Shown here: piece by piece, positions 34,482-45,300 of the stretch
How positions within the stretch are numbered: position 1 is the stretch's first letter
Layout of the letters: each line of letters begins with the position of its first letter
Position numbers and translations under genes: made by a program
NCBI RefSeq assembly: GCF_030540875.1
Contig: NZ_JAUOEM010000004.1
Span: 62,001 to 126,000, forward strand
Direction: 5' to 3'
Source: Flavivirga amylovorans
Lineage (GTDB): Bacteria > Bacteroidota > Bacteroidia > Flavobacteriales > Flavobacteriaceae
Length of the DNA stretch: 64,000 bases
Notes under the pieces: generated by a model
Databases searched by the model: none
What the model was told of the DNA's origin: nothing
Seen by the model: the letters and a program-made list of their open reading frames with translations, nothing else

Positions 34482-36152
34482 CTAATTGTTTTCGGGTTCT
34501 GTAAAAAATACGCTTAACTTCATTCTTTTTGATGAATCAACACCATTTCTAACTCTATTTCCATGTAAAATAGTTCCTCTTGGCGATAAAATTGCCGCAG
34601 CAGGGATAGCAGTAACATCATCATTGTTGCTATTTAATATTTCAGCATTGTTTAGATAATTAACATTAGTGGATAATACCAGACCTATTTTTGTGTTAGT
34701 AGAGTCTTTCAATAAGATATTATTTAAATGCCGTGTAAGACGTATTTTGTATTTCTTTTGATCTGGATCACGCTGTCCTAAATGGAATATTATAGAATTT
34801 AACGGATCTGAAGGATTTGAAGTAGCTTGATCAGCTCCATAATCAGCAAGAATAATATTGTTTTTAATATCATAAGCATAAATTCTATCATACCTATGAA
34901 GACCTTCATTATCAGAAGAAATATCTTCGTGTATAATTAATTGAGCTTCATTAATGATTTTTTTTAATACAAAATCACCTGTTCTTTTATCTTTGATGAA
35001 ATCACCGTTATCATCTGTTTTTCTAAAATCATTTATAAAATCATCATAAGCATCAGGGTCGTTACCGAATAAATCTACAATAGCCATGGATCCTTCTGCT
35101 CCTTTTAAGTAAAGTGTTTCGTCTCCTAAATCAGGATCTCCATCAACAAATGTTGTATTGTAATTGTTAATAAAGGTATTAAGTCTATTGCCTCCACTAA
35201 AATTAAGGGAATATGTAGCTTGTGTTCTGGAATTTTCTTCTCCTGTTGAATAGTGTATAGCTATGTTAGCATCTGCAGAAGCGAAATTTAGTAAGAACAT
35301 GTTTCCGTTGCCGCTTACAGCTTCCGCTTTAAAATATAGACCTCTAAAATAATCATAAAAATTACTAACATTACTTAGTTCTGGTTGGCCTTCAATATCT
35401 ATAATTGTAGTTTTCCAAAAATTCTTAGTGTCATCGGTATCATCAAGATGCGTTCTAAATGCTGGGACAGTTCTTGAAGTAACAGCATCGTCACCGTCTC
35501 CAATAGTTGTTTTTATGGCATCAGCACTAGGAGAAAACATAGTATCCTTTAATATTTCTCCTTTATGATCATCAAAGTTTATAGTGTTATTTTCTATAAG
35601 AGCAAAATTATCAGTTAGGTTTATACCACTGTTGCCATTAGAGAAATAATTTTGAGGACTATTTGCTGAGTTTGGATTAAAACTTCTTAAAAAATAATTA
35701 TTACGATAAATAGACAGTTTAATTTCTGCTTCAGGATCTCCATATAGAGAGTCTTTAATAGAATATGTGCTATTACCATTAGTATCTACACCAATAACCT
35801 TACTAAAATAAGGAATACTTAAAATAACAGAATCAATAACAGGATTAACCCCAAAAGAAGGGCTTAATGAAGTCGGAGTTACTTGAGTAACGACACTTGC
35901 AGTGGTTTGTCCAAATTCAGGATCATTATAAAACCCAAGCAAATTAGAGTTTAAATTGTTGATCTGTAATGTGTTAAGTTTTTTGTTATATGCAGTTATA
36001 GGAAGGATCGTATCACCAATACCAAAGTTAGCATTTCCTTTTCCTAAAACATCACTTTCTAAAACACTAAACTCTTCATCGCAAGCGATAAAAGACAAAG
36101 CAATTAATAGAAAAATTACGGGAAATTTAAGGGCTTTAATCGTCTTTTTCAT
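34482..36152 (-). CDS. DUF4270 lipoprotein
   Basis: A 556-residue lipoprotein with signal and lipobox (LIALSFIAC, then DEEF). It carries the DUF4270 pattern: LPITAYNKKLNTLQINNLNS, LGFYNDPEFGQTTASVVTQV, VIDSVILSIPYF, and a C-terminal GTILHGN segment. The family is specific to Bacteroidota, predicted to be outer-membrane or surface associated, and has no assigned function. It starts 24 bases after the GT5-like gene ends and the two are likely co-transcribed. Confidence 0.85.
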   Translation of the reverse strand: MKKTIKALKFPVIFLLIALSFIACDEEFSVLESDVLGKGNANFGIGDTILPITAYNKKLNTLQINNLNSNLLGFYNDPEFGQTTASVVTQVTPTSLSPSFGVNPVIDSVILSIPYFSKVIGVDTNGNSTYSIKDSLYGDPEAEIKLSIYRNNYFLRSFNPNSANSPQNYFSNGNSGINLTDNFALIENNTINFDDHKGEILKDTMFSPSADAIKTTIGDGDDAVTSRTVPAFRTHLDDTDDTKNFWKTTIIDIEGQPELSNVSNFYDYFRGLYFKAEAVSGNGNMFLLNFASADANIAIHYSTGEENSRTQATYSLNFSGGNRLNTFINNYNTTFVDGDPDLGDETLYLKGAEGSMAIVDLFGNDPDAYDDFINDFRKTDDNGDFIKDKRTGDFVLKKIINEAQLIIHEDISSDNEGLHRYDRIYAYDIKNNIILADYGADQATSNPSDPLNSIIFHLGQRDPDQKKYKIRLTRHLNNILLKDSTNTKIGLVLSTNVNYLNNAEILNSNNDDVTAIPAAAILSPRGTILHGNRVRNGVDSSKRMKLSVFFTEPENN

Positions 36153-36176
36153 ATATACTAAATGAATATAATTAGG

Positions 36177-36986
36177 TTAACTTAAAACGTTAGTATTTAA
36201 AAATGTTGTATAAGCTTCACCAAATTCATCTTTGTTTTTGTATTCTAATACAGGTTTATTAGATGCTTCTAAATATGATTTTAAATCTTCAGGAATACTT
36301 TCAGATCCTTCAATTAATGCATCCGAGTAGTCAACAGCAACTTTCATTAAGTTATTATATGTTGGCTCTTCAAGTACATTAACAGCACCTTCATTAATAT
36401 TGTCAAATTTAATCTTATTAAGCATATCTTTATTTAATGAATTGTTAAAACTTTGATTATAAATTGAAGTAACAATTTTGCTTTCATTAAATAAAGGTTC
36501 ATCTTTATAGTATTCTTTTAGATATAACGGCAGTAATGATGCCAACCATCCGTGTACGTGAATAACATCTGGAGACCAATTTAATTTCTTTACGGTTTCA
36601 ATAACACCTTTGGCAAAGAAAATAGCACGTTCGTCATTGTCTGAAAACAATTTACCATCTTCATCGGTCAACGTTGCTTTTCTTTTAAAGTATTCATCAT
36701 TATCAATAAAGTATACTTGTATACGTTCTTTAGGAATAGATGCTACTTTAATAATAAGAGGCATATCTAAATCATTTATCACCAAGTTTATACCAGATAA
36801 TCTAATAACTTCATGTAATTGGTGCCTGCGTTCATTAATGTTGCCGTATCGAGGCATGAAAATTCTTATTTGACCTCCTTGCTGATTCACCAATCTTGGT
36901 GCTTCAAATGACATGGACGAAATTTCGGTTTCTGGCAAATAAGGAACTACTTCAGATGATACGTACAATATCCTCTTATCTTTCAT
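36177..36986 (-). CDS. Short glycogen-synthase-like protein (GT5 N-domain only)
   Basis: A 269-residue protein matching only the N-terminal Rossmann domain of glycogen/starch synthase. RILYVSSEVVPYLPETEI, QGGQIRIFMPRYGNINERRH, VYFIDNDEYFKRK and WSPDVIHVHGWLASLLPLYL are present. The ADP-glucose-binding KxGGL motif expected near residue 18 is replaced (LPETEISSMSFEAPR). The whole C-terminal catalytic domain is absent. The frame is intact, so it is probably a regulatory or structural pseudoenzyme. It diverges from panC. Confidence 0.82.
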   Translation of the reverse strand: MKDKRILYVSSEVVPYLPETEISSMSFEAPRLVNQQGGQIRIFMPRYGNINERRHQLHEVIRLSGINLVINDLDMPLIIKVASIPKERIQVYFIDNDEYFKRKATLTDEDGKLFSDNDERAIFFAKGVIETVKKLNWSPDVIHVHGWLASLLPLYLKEYYKDEPLFNESKIVTSIYNQSFNNSLNKDMLNKIKFDNINEGAVNVLEEPTYNNLMKVAVDYSDALIEGSESIPEDLKSYLEASNKPVLEYKNKDEFGEAYTTFLNTNVLS

Positions 36987-37114
36987 ATGTTTGTTTTTGT
37001 TGACTTTTTACAGTCTGGTATAACTAGCAATTAAGTGTCTTTTTTTTAAGAATTTTTTTCTAAAGCTTGTTTTTTTGATAGTATAGCTTTTAGAAATTCA
37101 AAATAAAAAACACG

Positions 37115-37122
37115 CAAAAGTA
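37115..37122 (-). promoter_or_regulatory. -7 box for the GT5-like/DUF4270 unit
   Basis: Read on the minus strand this is TACTTTTG, matching TAnnTTTG. It lies in the divergent spacer about 130 bases before the GT5-like ATG, so a long leader would be implied. Confidence 0.4.
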
Positions 37123-37153
37123 CAAAATTTTATGCAAATTGGTTGTAAAATCT

Positions 37154-37161
37154 TAAGTTTG
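37154..37161 (+). promoter_or_regulatory. -7 box of the panC operon
   Basis: TAAGTTTG matches TAnnTTTG and is followed by GCACGC, the same downstream context seen at the atpD -7 box. It lies 24 bases before the panC start. Confidence 0.55.
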
Positions 37162-37185
37162 CACGCGTTAATTTTTTATTAAAAA

Positions 37186-38037
37186 GTGGAATTTTACTCA
37201 GAAAAACAACAAATTACGGCAGCTATTGATGCTTTAAAGACAAAAGGACTAACATTAGGGTTGGTTCCTACAATGGGTGCTTTGCATGAAGGGCATTTAC
37301 AATTAGTTAAAAAAGCTTTGGATAATAATGATAAAGTGATTGTTAGTATTTTTGTAAATCCTACTCAATTTGATAACAAAGAAGACCTAGAAAAATATCC
37401 AAGAACACTTGAGCGCGATATGGATTTACTAAAAACGGTTAGTAAAAACAACATCATAGTTTATGCGCCTACGGTAGATGATATTTATGAAGGGAAAACG
37501 GTGTCTCAAAATTTTGATTTTGATGGTTTAGAGTTTGAAATGGAAGGTAAATTTCGCAATGGACATTTTGATGGTGTTGGCACAATTGTAAAACGTTTTT
37601 TCGACATAGTAAAACCCCATAATGCCTATTTTGGAGAGAAAGATTTTCAACAATTACAGATTATAAAAAAACTAGTGGATAAATTTCATATTCCAGTTAA
37701 TGTAGTTGGATGTAAAATTCATCGTGAACCTAGTGGTTTAGCGATGAGTTCTCGAAATACACGACTAAAACCTGAGTATAAAGAAGCGGCCCCTTTTATT
37801 TATAAAACTTTAATTGCAGCTAAAAAGCATTTTGGCACAAATAGTGCTAATGAAGTGGTGAAATGGGTTGCAAATCGGTTTTCTATGCATAATTTGTTAG
37901 AACTGGAATATATTATAATTGCTGATGCTGAAACGTTAAAACCAGTTAAGCGAAAATCAAGCAAAAAATCATATAGAGCATTTATAGCTGTATATGCAGA
38001 TGATATTAGACTTATTGATAATATCGCGTTAAATTAA
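37186..38037 (+). CDS. panC: Pantothenate synthetase
   Basis: A 283-residue enzyme joining pantoate and beta-alanine. The ATP-binding [15 protein letters not shown] carries the HxGH motif. [36 protein letters not shown] and [11 protein letters not shown] are the other family blocks. The start is GTG at 37186; it gives the expected N-terminus and no ATG lies nearby. panD follows after 13 bases, so two adjacent genes of the pantothenate/CoA pathway form an operon. Confidence 0.97.
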   Translation: MEFYSEKQQITAAIDALKTKGLTLGLVPTMGALHEGHLQLVKKALDNNDKVIVSIFVNPTQFDNKEDLEKYPRTLERDMDLLKTVSKNNIIVYAPTVDDIYEGKTVSQNFDFDGLEFEMEGKFRNGHFDGVGTIVKRFFDIVKPHNAYFGEKDFQQLQIIKKLVDKFHIPVNVVGCKIHREPSGLAMSSRNTRLKPEYKEAAPFIYKTLIAAKKHFGTNSANEVVKWVANRFSMHNLLELEYIIIADAETLKPVKRKSSKKSYRAFIAVYADDIRLIDNIALN

Positions 38038-38050
38038 TTATCTTTGCCAC

Positions 38051-38401
38051 ATGCAAATTCAAGTAGTAAAATCTAAGATTCATAGAGTAAAATGCACAGG
38101 TGCTGAACTCAATTATATAGGTAGTATCACTATTGATGAAGATCTAATGGGGGCTGCCAATATTATACAAGGTGAAAAAGTTCAAATTGTTAATAATGAT
38201 AATGGCGAACGTTTAGAAACATATTGTATACCAGGACCACGTGGGAGTGGTGAAATTACACTTAATGGAGCAGCCGCTAGAAAAGTTTCGGTTGGAGATA
38301 CGTTAATTTTAATTACTTATGCTTTTATGGATATTGAAGAAGCTAAAAGTTTTAAGCCGTCTTTAGTATTCCCTGATGAAGCTACCAACTTATTAAAATA
38401 G
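38051..38401 (+). CDS. panD: Aspartate 1-decarboxylase
   Basis: A 116-residue pyruvoyl enzyme making beta-alanine, the second substrate of PanC. The self-processing site is Gly24-Ser25 in [14 protein letters not shown]. The conserved [20 protein letters not shown] segment (quoted in part as [19 protein letters not shown]) and [13 protein letters not shown] are present. Length is normal. It lies between panC and a UPF0104 membrane protein with short spacers. Confidence 0.97.
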   Translation: MQIQVVKSKIHRVKCTGAELNYIGSITIDEDLMGAANIIQGEKVQIVNNDNGERLETYCIPGPRGSGEITLNGAAARKVSVGDTLILITYAFMDIEEAKSFKPSLVFPDEATNLLK

Positions 38402-38406
38402 AGGTT

Positions 38407-39366
38407 TTGAACCACAAGATAAAAAGAATACTAAAAATTACGCTCCCATTACTACTGGGAGTTTTTTTGGTCTGGTATTCATTGTCTAAAGTGTCTGTTG
38501 AAGAATTATTAGTTTATGCCAAAAACGCAGACTACACCTGGATAATTTCGGGTATGTTTTTAGGGCTTTTAAGTCATTTGTCTCGTGCATACCGTTGGCG
38601 TTTTCAACTAGAACCAATGGGCTATAATATTAAATTAGGGAATAGTGTAATGGCTGTATTTGCTACCTATTTAATAAATTATACGATACCTAGAGCAGGA
38701 GAAGTTGCTAGAGCTTCTATACTTACTAATTACGAAGATGTCCCTTTTGAAAAAGGTTTTGGGACTATTGTTGCCGAACGTATCGCAGATATGATAGTTA
38801 TGTTGGGTATAATCACTATGACGCTTTTCCTTCAATTTGAGTTTATATACGGCTTTTTAGTTGAAAAATTTAATCCTATAAAAATTATAATTGCGTTGGC
38901 TATTGGACTTTTGTTATTATTTTTCTTTTTAAGATATATAAAAAATAGTGAGTCTAAAATAGCTTTAAAAATTAGAACATTTATTAATGGATTAGTAGAA
39001 GGTGCCCTTAGCATTTTTAAAATGAAAAAAAAATGGGCATTTATTTTTCATACACTTTTTATTTGGGGCATGTATGTGCTTATGTTTTATGTAACATCTT
39101 TTTCTATAGGAGATCTACATGGTATTTCAATGGGAGCCATTCTAATAGGTTTTATTTCTGCAAGCTTTAGTATTGCAGCTACAAATGGAGGTATAGGGTC
39201 TTATCCTTTAGCTATTTATGCGGCTTTTTCAATATTTGGAATTGCTGAAGAGCCAAGTATCGCTTTTGGTTGGATTATGTGGGCATCGCAAACCCTCATG
39301 ATTATTGTTTTTGGAGGACTGTCATTAATTTATCTGCCTATTTACAATAGAGTAAAGTCTAAATAG
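38407..39366 (+). CDS. UPF0104/YbhN-type flippase-like membrane protein
   Basis: A 319-residue integral membrane protein with about eight helices. It matches the lysylphosphatidylglycerol synthase transmembrane (UPF0104) family: SHLSRAYRWRFQLEPMGY, LINYTIPRAGEVARASIL, and FGTIVAERIADMIVML. The start is a TTG at 38407, five bases after the panD stop, because the first in-frame ATG falls inside the membrane domain. It is conserved after panD in related genomes as far as I recall. No lysyl-transfer domain is present, so the role is probably lipid handling or unknown. Confidence 0.85.
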   Translation: MNHKIKRILKITLPLLLGVFLVWYSLSKVSVEELLVYAKNADYTWIISGMFLGLLSHLSRAYRWRFQLEPMGYNIKLGNSVMAVFATYLINYTIPRAGEVARASILTNYEDVPFEKGFGTIVAERIADMIVMLGIITMTLFLQFEFIYGFLVEKFNPIKIIIALAIGLLLLFFFLRYIKNSESKIALKIRTFINGLVEGALSIFKMKKKWAFIFHTLFIWGMYVLMFYVTSFSIGDLHGISMGAILIGFISASFSIAATNGGIGSYPLAIYAAFSIFGIAEEPSIAFGWIMWASQTLMIIVFGGLSLIYLPIYNRVKSK

Positions 39367-39442
39367 ATTTCGATTGCGGTCTGTTTGAATTGTTATGCCT
39401 TATTTATTACCTTGCCAATATTAAAACTCAAATCATTTAAAA

Positions 39443-40591
39443 ATGAAAAAAGCAGTTGTTTTCTTTTTATTACTTTTTGTTTCTTTAAACCTAGGAGCGC
39501 AAGTTAAATACGAAACCTTTCAATCTTATAAATTAGGAGAAGATCGTCAATTAAAAATTCAGTTACCAAGGGGTTATAAAACTAATACAGATAAAACCTA
39601 TCCGTTATTTGTAGTGCTAGATGGGGATTATATGTTTGAAGCTGTTGCTGGTAATGTAGATTATTACTCCTATTGGGAAGATATGCCAGAGTCCATTATT
39701 GTGGGGATTAATCAGGTTGATAAACGATTTGACGATTGTTTGTATTCAGAGCAAAATTCCTTACCAATTGAAACAGGAGCCGCTTTTTATGAGTTTATAG
39801 GCTTAGAACTTATTCCATATATAGAAAAAAAATATAGGACAGCTAATTTTAGAATAGCAGTCGGACATGGAGAAACAGCTAATTTTATTAATTATTACTT
39901 ACTAAAATCTCAACCTCTATTTCAAGCTTATATTGCAATTAGTCCAGAATTAGCTCCAAATATGCTAGACTATCTTCCAGAACGTTTAAGTAAATTGGAG
40001 TCTAAAACATACTATTACTTAGCAAATACTAAAAATGATCTTGGTTCTATAAAGAAGATGACTGATGTACTCAATAAAGATCTTTCAGCTATAGAAAATG
40101 AGAATTTACTTTATAGTTTTAATAGTTTCGAAACACCTTCTCATTATTCAGTTCCTTTATATGCGTTGCCAAATGCCTTTGAAAATATTTTTAAAGTCTT
40201 TCAGCCTATTAGTAAAAAAGAATATAAAGAAACCATCCTTGAATTAGAAACATCTCCAGTAGACTATTTGGTTGAGAAATATCAAACAATTAATGATTTG
40301 CTTGGAATAAAAAAGAAAGTTCTAATTAATGATTTTAAAGCAATTTCGGCAGCTATTGAAAAAACAGAACAGTTTGAATATTATGAAGCGTTAGGTAAAA
40401 TGGCTCGGGATCAATATCCAGATACGCTTTTAGGAGGTTATTATTTAGCTCGTTTTTATGAGGAAATGGGAGAGCCAAAAAAAGCTATGCGTACGTATCA
40501 AACAGCTTATACCTTAAAAGAAATTGCGGGTATTTCAAAAGATTTACTAATTGAGAAAATAGATTTAATTAAAGAAGATTTTGGTTATTAA
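39443..40591 (+). CDS. Esterase-D-like alpha/beta-hydrolase protein
   Basis: A 382-residue exported protein with a signal peptide ending NLGAQ. The esterase (PF00756-type) fold follows: GEDRQLKIQLPRGYKTN, YPLFVVLDGDYMFEAVAGN, IVGINQVDKRFDDC. At the nucleophile elbow, where GxSxG is expected, the sequence reads AVGHGETANF, so Gly replaces Ser. A possible His lies in ETPSHYSVPLY. The last 80 residues form TPR-like helices (GGYYLARFYEEMGEPKKAMR). It may be an inactive or altered member. Confidence 0.8.
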   Translation: MKKAVVFFLLLFVSLNLGAQVKYETFQSYKLGEDRQLKIQLPRGYKTNTDKTYPLFVVLDGDYMFEAVAGNVDYYSYWEDMPESIIVGINQVDKRFDDCLYSEQNSLPIETGAAFYEFIGLELIPYIEKKYRTANFRIAVGHGETANFINYYLLKSQPLFQAYIAISPELAPNMLDYLPERLSKLESKTYYYLANTKNDLGSIKKMTDVLNKDLSAIENENLLYSFNSFETPSHYSVPLYALPNAFENIFKVFQPISKKEYKETILELETSPVDYLVEKYQTINDLLGIKKKVLINDFKAISAAIEKTEQFEYYEALGKMARDQYPDTLLGGYYLARFYEEMGEPKKAMRTYQTAYTLKEIAGISKDLLIEKIDLIKEDFGY

Positions 40592-40654
40592 CATTAGATA
40601 ACTTTTAGAATAGTTCATTTTGCTCATACGTAATTTTAAAATTCAAGTGATATA

Positions 40655-42013
40655 ATGGCAAAAGTAAAAACGACTTTTTTTTGTCAAAACTGTGGTACTC
40701 AATATGCAAAATGGCAAGGACAATGCAATGCCTGCAAAGAGTGGAATACCATTGTTGAAGAAGTTATTCAAAAGCCAGAAAAGAATGATTGGAAAACCCC
40801 AACATCTACAACAAAGAAAGCATCTGTTCCATTACGTATAAAGGATATAGATGTTTCTAAAGAACCAAGACTAAATACCTACGATGGGGAATTTAATCGC
40901 GTACTAGGTGGAGGCATAGTACCTGGGTCTTTAACGTTGTTGGGAGGAGAACCAGGCATTGGTAAGAGTACGCTCTTACTTCAAATTTCGTTAAAATTAC
41001 CATATAAAACCTTATATGTTTCTGGTGAAGAAAGTCAGAAACAAATAAAAATGCGTGCTGAACGTGTTAACCCAAATAATAATAACTGTTATATTCTAAC
41101 AGAAACCAAAACGCAAAATATATTCAAACAAATCGCTGCGCTTCAACCAGATATTGTTATAATTGACTCTATACAGACTTTGCATAGTGATTATATTGAA
41201 TCTTCTTCAGGAAGTATTTCACAGATTAAAGAATGTACCACAGAGCTTATAAAATTTGCAAAAGAAACAGCTACCCCTGTTTTATTGATTGGACATATTA
41301 CTAAGGATGGGCATATTGCAGGCCCAAAAATATTGGAACACATGGTAGATACCGTGTTGCAATTTGAGGGAGATCGTAATCATGTATTTAGAATTTTAAG
41401 AGCTCATAAAAACCGTTTTGGTTCTACCAATGAACTGGGTATATATGAAATGCAAGGTTCTGGGCTTCGAGAGGTGACCAATCCGTCGGAGATTTTAATT
41501 TCTAAAAAAGATGAAGAATTATCTGGAAATGCCATAGCAGCAACCTTAGAAGGCATGCGGCCATTAATGATAGAAGTACAGGCTTTAGTAAGTACAGCAG
41601 TTTATGGAACGCCTCAACGTAGTGCTACGGGGTTTAATGCTAAGCGCCTTAATATGTTATTAGCAGTTTTAGAAAAACGTGCTGGATTCCGGTTAGGGGC
41701 AAAAGATGTGTTTTTAAATATAACCGGAGGCATTACGGTTGATGACCCTGCTATTGATTTGGCTGTTGTGGCTGCTATATTGTCCTCTAATGAAGATACG
41801 GCACTACAAAAAGATTTTTGTTTTGCTGCAGAGGTTGGCCTCTCTGGAGAGATTCGTCCTGTACAGCGTGTAGAACAGCGTATTTTAGAAGCCGAAAAAT
41901 TGGGATTCTCCTCTATTTTTGTGTCAAAATACAATAAAATTTCACTGAAAAACACCGTGATTAAAATTCAACTTATCTCTAAAATTGAAGATTTAGTTGG
42001 TATTCTTATTTGA
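40655..42013 (+). CDS. radA: DNA repair protein RadA
   Basis: A 452-residue RecA-related branch-migration ATPase. The N-terminal zinc finger CQNCGTQYAKWQGQCNAC is followed by Walker A GGEPGIGKSTLL, the RadA-specific KNRFGSTNELGIYEM motif and a C-terminal Lon-protease-like domain (VDDPAIDLAVVAAILSSNED, GLSGEIRPV). Length is normal. It processes recombination intermediates. It is probably monocistronic. Confidence 0.97.
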   Translation: MAKVKTTFFCQNCGTQYAKWQGQCNACKEWNTIVEEVIQKPEKNDWKTPTSTTKKASVPLRIKDIDVSKEPRLNTYDGEFNRVLGGGIVPGSLTLLGGEPGIGKSTLLLQISLKLPYKTLYVSGEESQKQIKMRAERVNPNNNNCYILTETKTQNIFKQIAALQPDIVIIDSIQTLHSDYIESSSGSISQIKECTTELIKFAKETATPVLLIGHITKDGHIAGPKILEHMVDTVLQFEGDRNHVFRILRAHKNRFGSTNELGIYEMQGSGLREVTNPSEILISKKDEELSGNAIAATLEGMRPLMIEVQALVSTAVYGTPQRSATGFNAKRLNMLLAVLEKRAGFRLGAKDVFLNITGGITVDDPAIDLAVVAAILSSNEDTALQKDFCFAAEVGLSGEIRPVQRVEQRILEAEKLGFSSIFVSKYNKISLKNTVIKIQLISKIEDLVGILI

Positions 42014-42372
42014 TTTTTAGCAATTTTAATCCCCTTAAAAGCATAAAATATACGCTTCATCGAACATTTAATGTATTTTATCTGATTTTTTTTAGTTTTT
42101 GTCGATTTTTTGAATTAATATTGTAGGGTATTTAACACTAAATCATAAAATTAATGATTTCTAACCAGTGATTTTGTAATTGAAGCATTTTTCCCTCAAC
42201 AGTAATTTTAATTTTATTACAAATAACTGTGCAATACTTTAATGACTGTATACCAATTAGTATGCATTTCGTCGATGTTATTGTATTTGATAGAAAAATT
42301 TTAAATTTTAACGAGAAAAATATATAACTATTTGATTGTAAGATAATTTAGATCTACCCAAATCTATTAATT
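42014..42372. other. AT-rich spacer between radA and the large secreted protein gene
   Basis: No gene is visible. ATAAAATA (42043-42050) and TATTTTAT (42074-42081), followed by a T-run, could form a weak terminator for radA. The sequence TAGTTTTTG near 42092 resembles a -7 box but has one base too many. No clear promoter for the downstream gene was found. Confidence 0.45.
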
Positions 42373-45300
42373 ATGAAAACAAAACTACTTTTCAGCCTGT
42401 TTATGGCTTTATTTGTGTATAATTATTCTTTTGCACAAGATTCGGATGGAGACGGTATAGATGATTCTGTTGATATAGATGATGATAATGATGGTATTAT
42501 AGATACTTACGAATGTTCAGCATCTATTCAATTTAACAATGCATCATTACTAACAGCTACAGATTTGTATGATGTTAAGGCTGGAGAAAAGGTAGTGTAC
42601 TCAAATGCTCTTTTTTATCAAAATAAATACTACGACATTATTTTAACCATAATAAACATTAATGGTTCGTATACAGTAGATTGTAATAACGAATTGAGGG
42701 TGAGTACATTTGATTCCAGTAGTGATGATTATGTATCATATTCATTTGATCTGGTTGAAGCTGGAAGTGCAACACCTTTAAATCCTATTGGTACACCAGC
42801 AGTTTTATACGACATTATTTTAGAGTTAAGAGATATAGATACATCATATGGCTCAGATTTTACAGAAATAGCAGGATTTAATCCTTCAACAGTAACATCA
42901 ACAGTAACCCCATATTTAAGTGCTACAACAAATTTAGAACAAGCAGGTTTTGCAAACGGACCCGACCCTTTGGGTTATAACCTATATCGTTTAGACCCGA
43001 CCATAGTAGCTCCAAATTCAGATTGGGAGTATGAACCAGATGATGGAGGAACACATGGAGATGATCCAGATTTCTATTTATACATGGAGTTTGATAAATT
43101 TTCTCATGTAGATTTATTATATGGAGCAACAGGAACAGATACTTTTACTTGGATAAGATTAACAAACTTTGGAGTAAGTTCTAAATGCGATTTTGATGAT
43201 GATCTTCTTTTAGATACAGTTGATATTGATAGTGATAATGACGGTATTCCAGATAATGTGGAAGCACAGCCTACAATTGGATATATCCCACCAAGTAATG
43301 TGAGTAGTAGTATTACAGATGCTAATAATAATGGTTTAGATGATGTTTATGAGTCTGCTATGGGAGGTACCGATTTAAACCAATTAGAAGATACAGACGG
43401 TGATGGATTAAAAGATTATTTAGATAGCGATACCGATAATGATGGCACACCGGATATTCAAGAAAATGGTCAGGCAAATACACTTAACAGCATCGACATT
43501 GATAATGATGGCCTAGATGATAACTTTGATTCGGTAACTGGTTTTCTGGATGTTAATGATGAAGTAACTACAGGAGATGTTACCGATCTTACAAATTCTT
43601 TTGGTGATGTTGATAGCGATGCCACTTTAGGAGGGGATTTAGATTATAGAGATTTATTTGATATTAACCCGCCAACAATTGCTTCTATAGATTTTGATGG
43701 GATAGATGATTATTTATCCAGAACATCATTTATAGATGGGTTAGATAATGTAACAATAATGGCTTGGATAAAATCTGATTCCGGAAACGCTACTAATATG
43801 ACTATTCTGGGAGAAGATACAGGTTGTAAATTATGGTTACAAAATGGAAATACGCCATCATTTACTACTAAAACGGTTGGAAACTCACAAGAGACTATAA
43901 GTTGTAGTGCTATTAATTTTGATGAATGGCATCATTTAGCCGCAACGTATACTAGTTCTACAGGATTGATGCAGTTATTTGTTGATGGAACATTATTAAG
44001 TTCCACAAATGTTGCAAGTACAGGAGCTGCTATTGAGAATACTGAAGACGCTAACGGAAATTTTGAAATTGGTAGATTTTCCAATGATGTCATAGTTGAT
44101 AAAGAATACTTTAAAGGAGACATTGATGAGGTAAGAGTCTTTGACGTTGTGTTAACTTCCGAACAATTAAAAAAGATGGTGTATCAAGAAATTGAAAATA
44201 ATTCAGGGAATACTATAGGATCTATTGTGGGAAAAGATATTGAGGACACATCTACAAGTAATACTGTACCTTGGACAAATTTGATAGCCTATTACCCAAT
44301 GACGAATATTAAAAAAGGGACGACTTCAGATTATTCAAGTTATGATAAAGAATTATATATAAATTATATTACTACCATTCAAGATCAAACAGCTCCAATG
44401 CCTTATGTTTCTTCAAATAACGGTAGTTGGACAACACAATCAACATGGCAACATGGAGATGTTTGGGATATTGAAAATACAGCTAATAATAAAGATTGGT
44501 GTATTATAAAAATAGCAAGTAATGTATCGGCATGTCACCCAATTAAAACGGCAGGCTTAATAATTGATACAGGGAATACTTTTACGGTTCACAGTGAGAA
44601 TCTTATTGAAAACTCTTGGTATTTAGAATTAAACGGGACTTTGGATTTGGAAGATGATTGCCAATTAATTCAGACGGAGCATAGTGATTTGGTGACCTCA
44701 GCTACGGGTAAAATTTTAAGACGCCAAGAAGGAACCTCCAATGTATATAGGTATAACTATTGGTCGTCCCCAGTAGGTGCGGTAGGTGCCACAAGCTTAA
44801 TAGATAACAATGGCTCCACAAATAACCCTAACAATACCCCGTTCAGTTTAAACACGATAAAAGATGAATCTGGAGTTAATTTTTCTTTTACGACGTCTTA
44901 TGACGAAGTAGGAAAGATAAGTACCTATTGGTTGTATACTTTTAAAAATGGATTGACCTATTGGGATTGGGCATCACTTTCACCAAATACAGGACTGGAA
45001 GTCGGTGTAGGCTATACGCAAAAAGGAACAGGCAATGCTGGATTGGAGCAACAATATATATTTGAAGGAAAGCCAAATAATGGCACGATACTGGTAAATG
45101 CAATCGATGTAGGAGGTCCGGGATCAGTAACATCGGTATCAAAAACCGAATACCTACTAGGAAACCCGTATCCATCGGCATTGGATATCCATAAATTCAT
45201 AGACGATAATGCAGGTGTTATAGATGGCACCTTACAATTATGGCAACAATGGGCAGGAGATTCACATGTTTTAAATGAGTACAAAGGAGGCTACGCGCAG

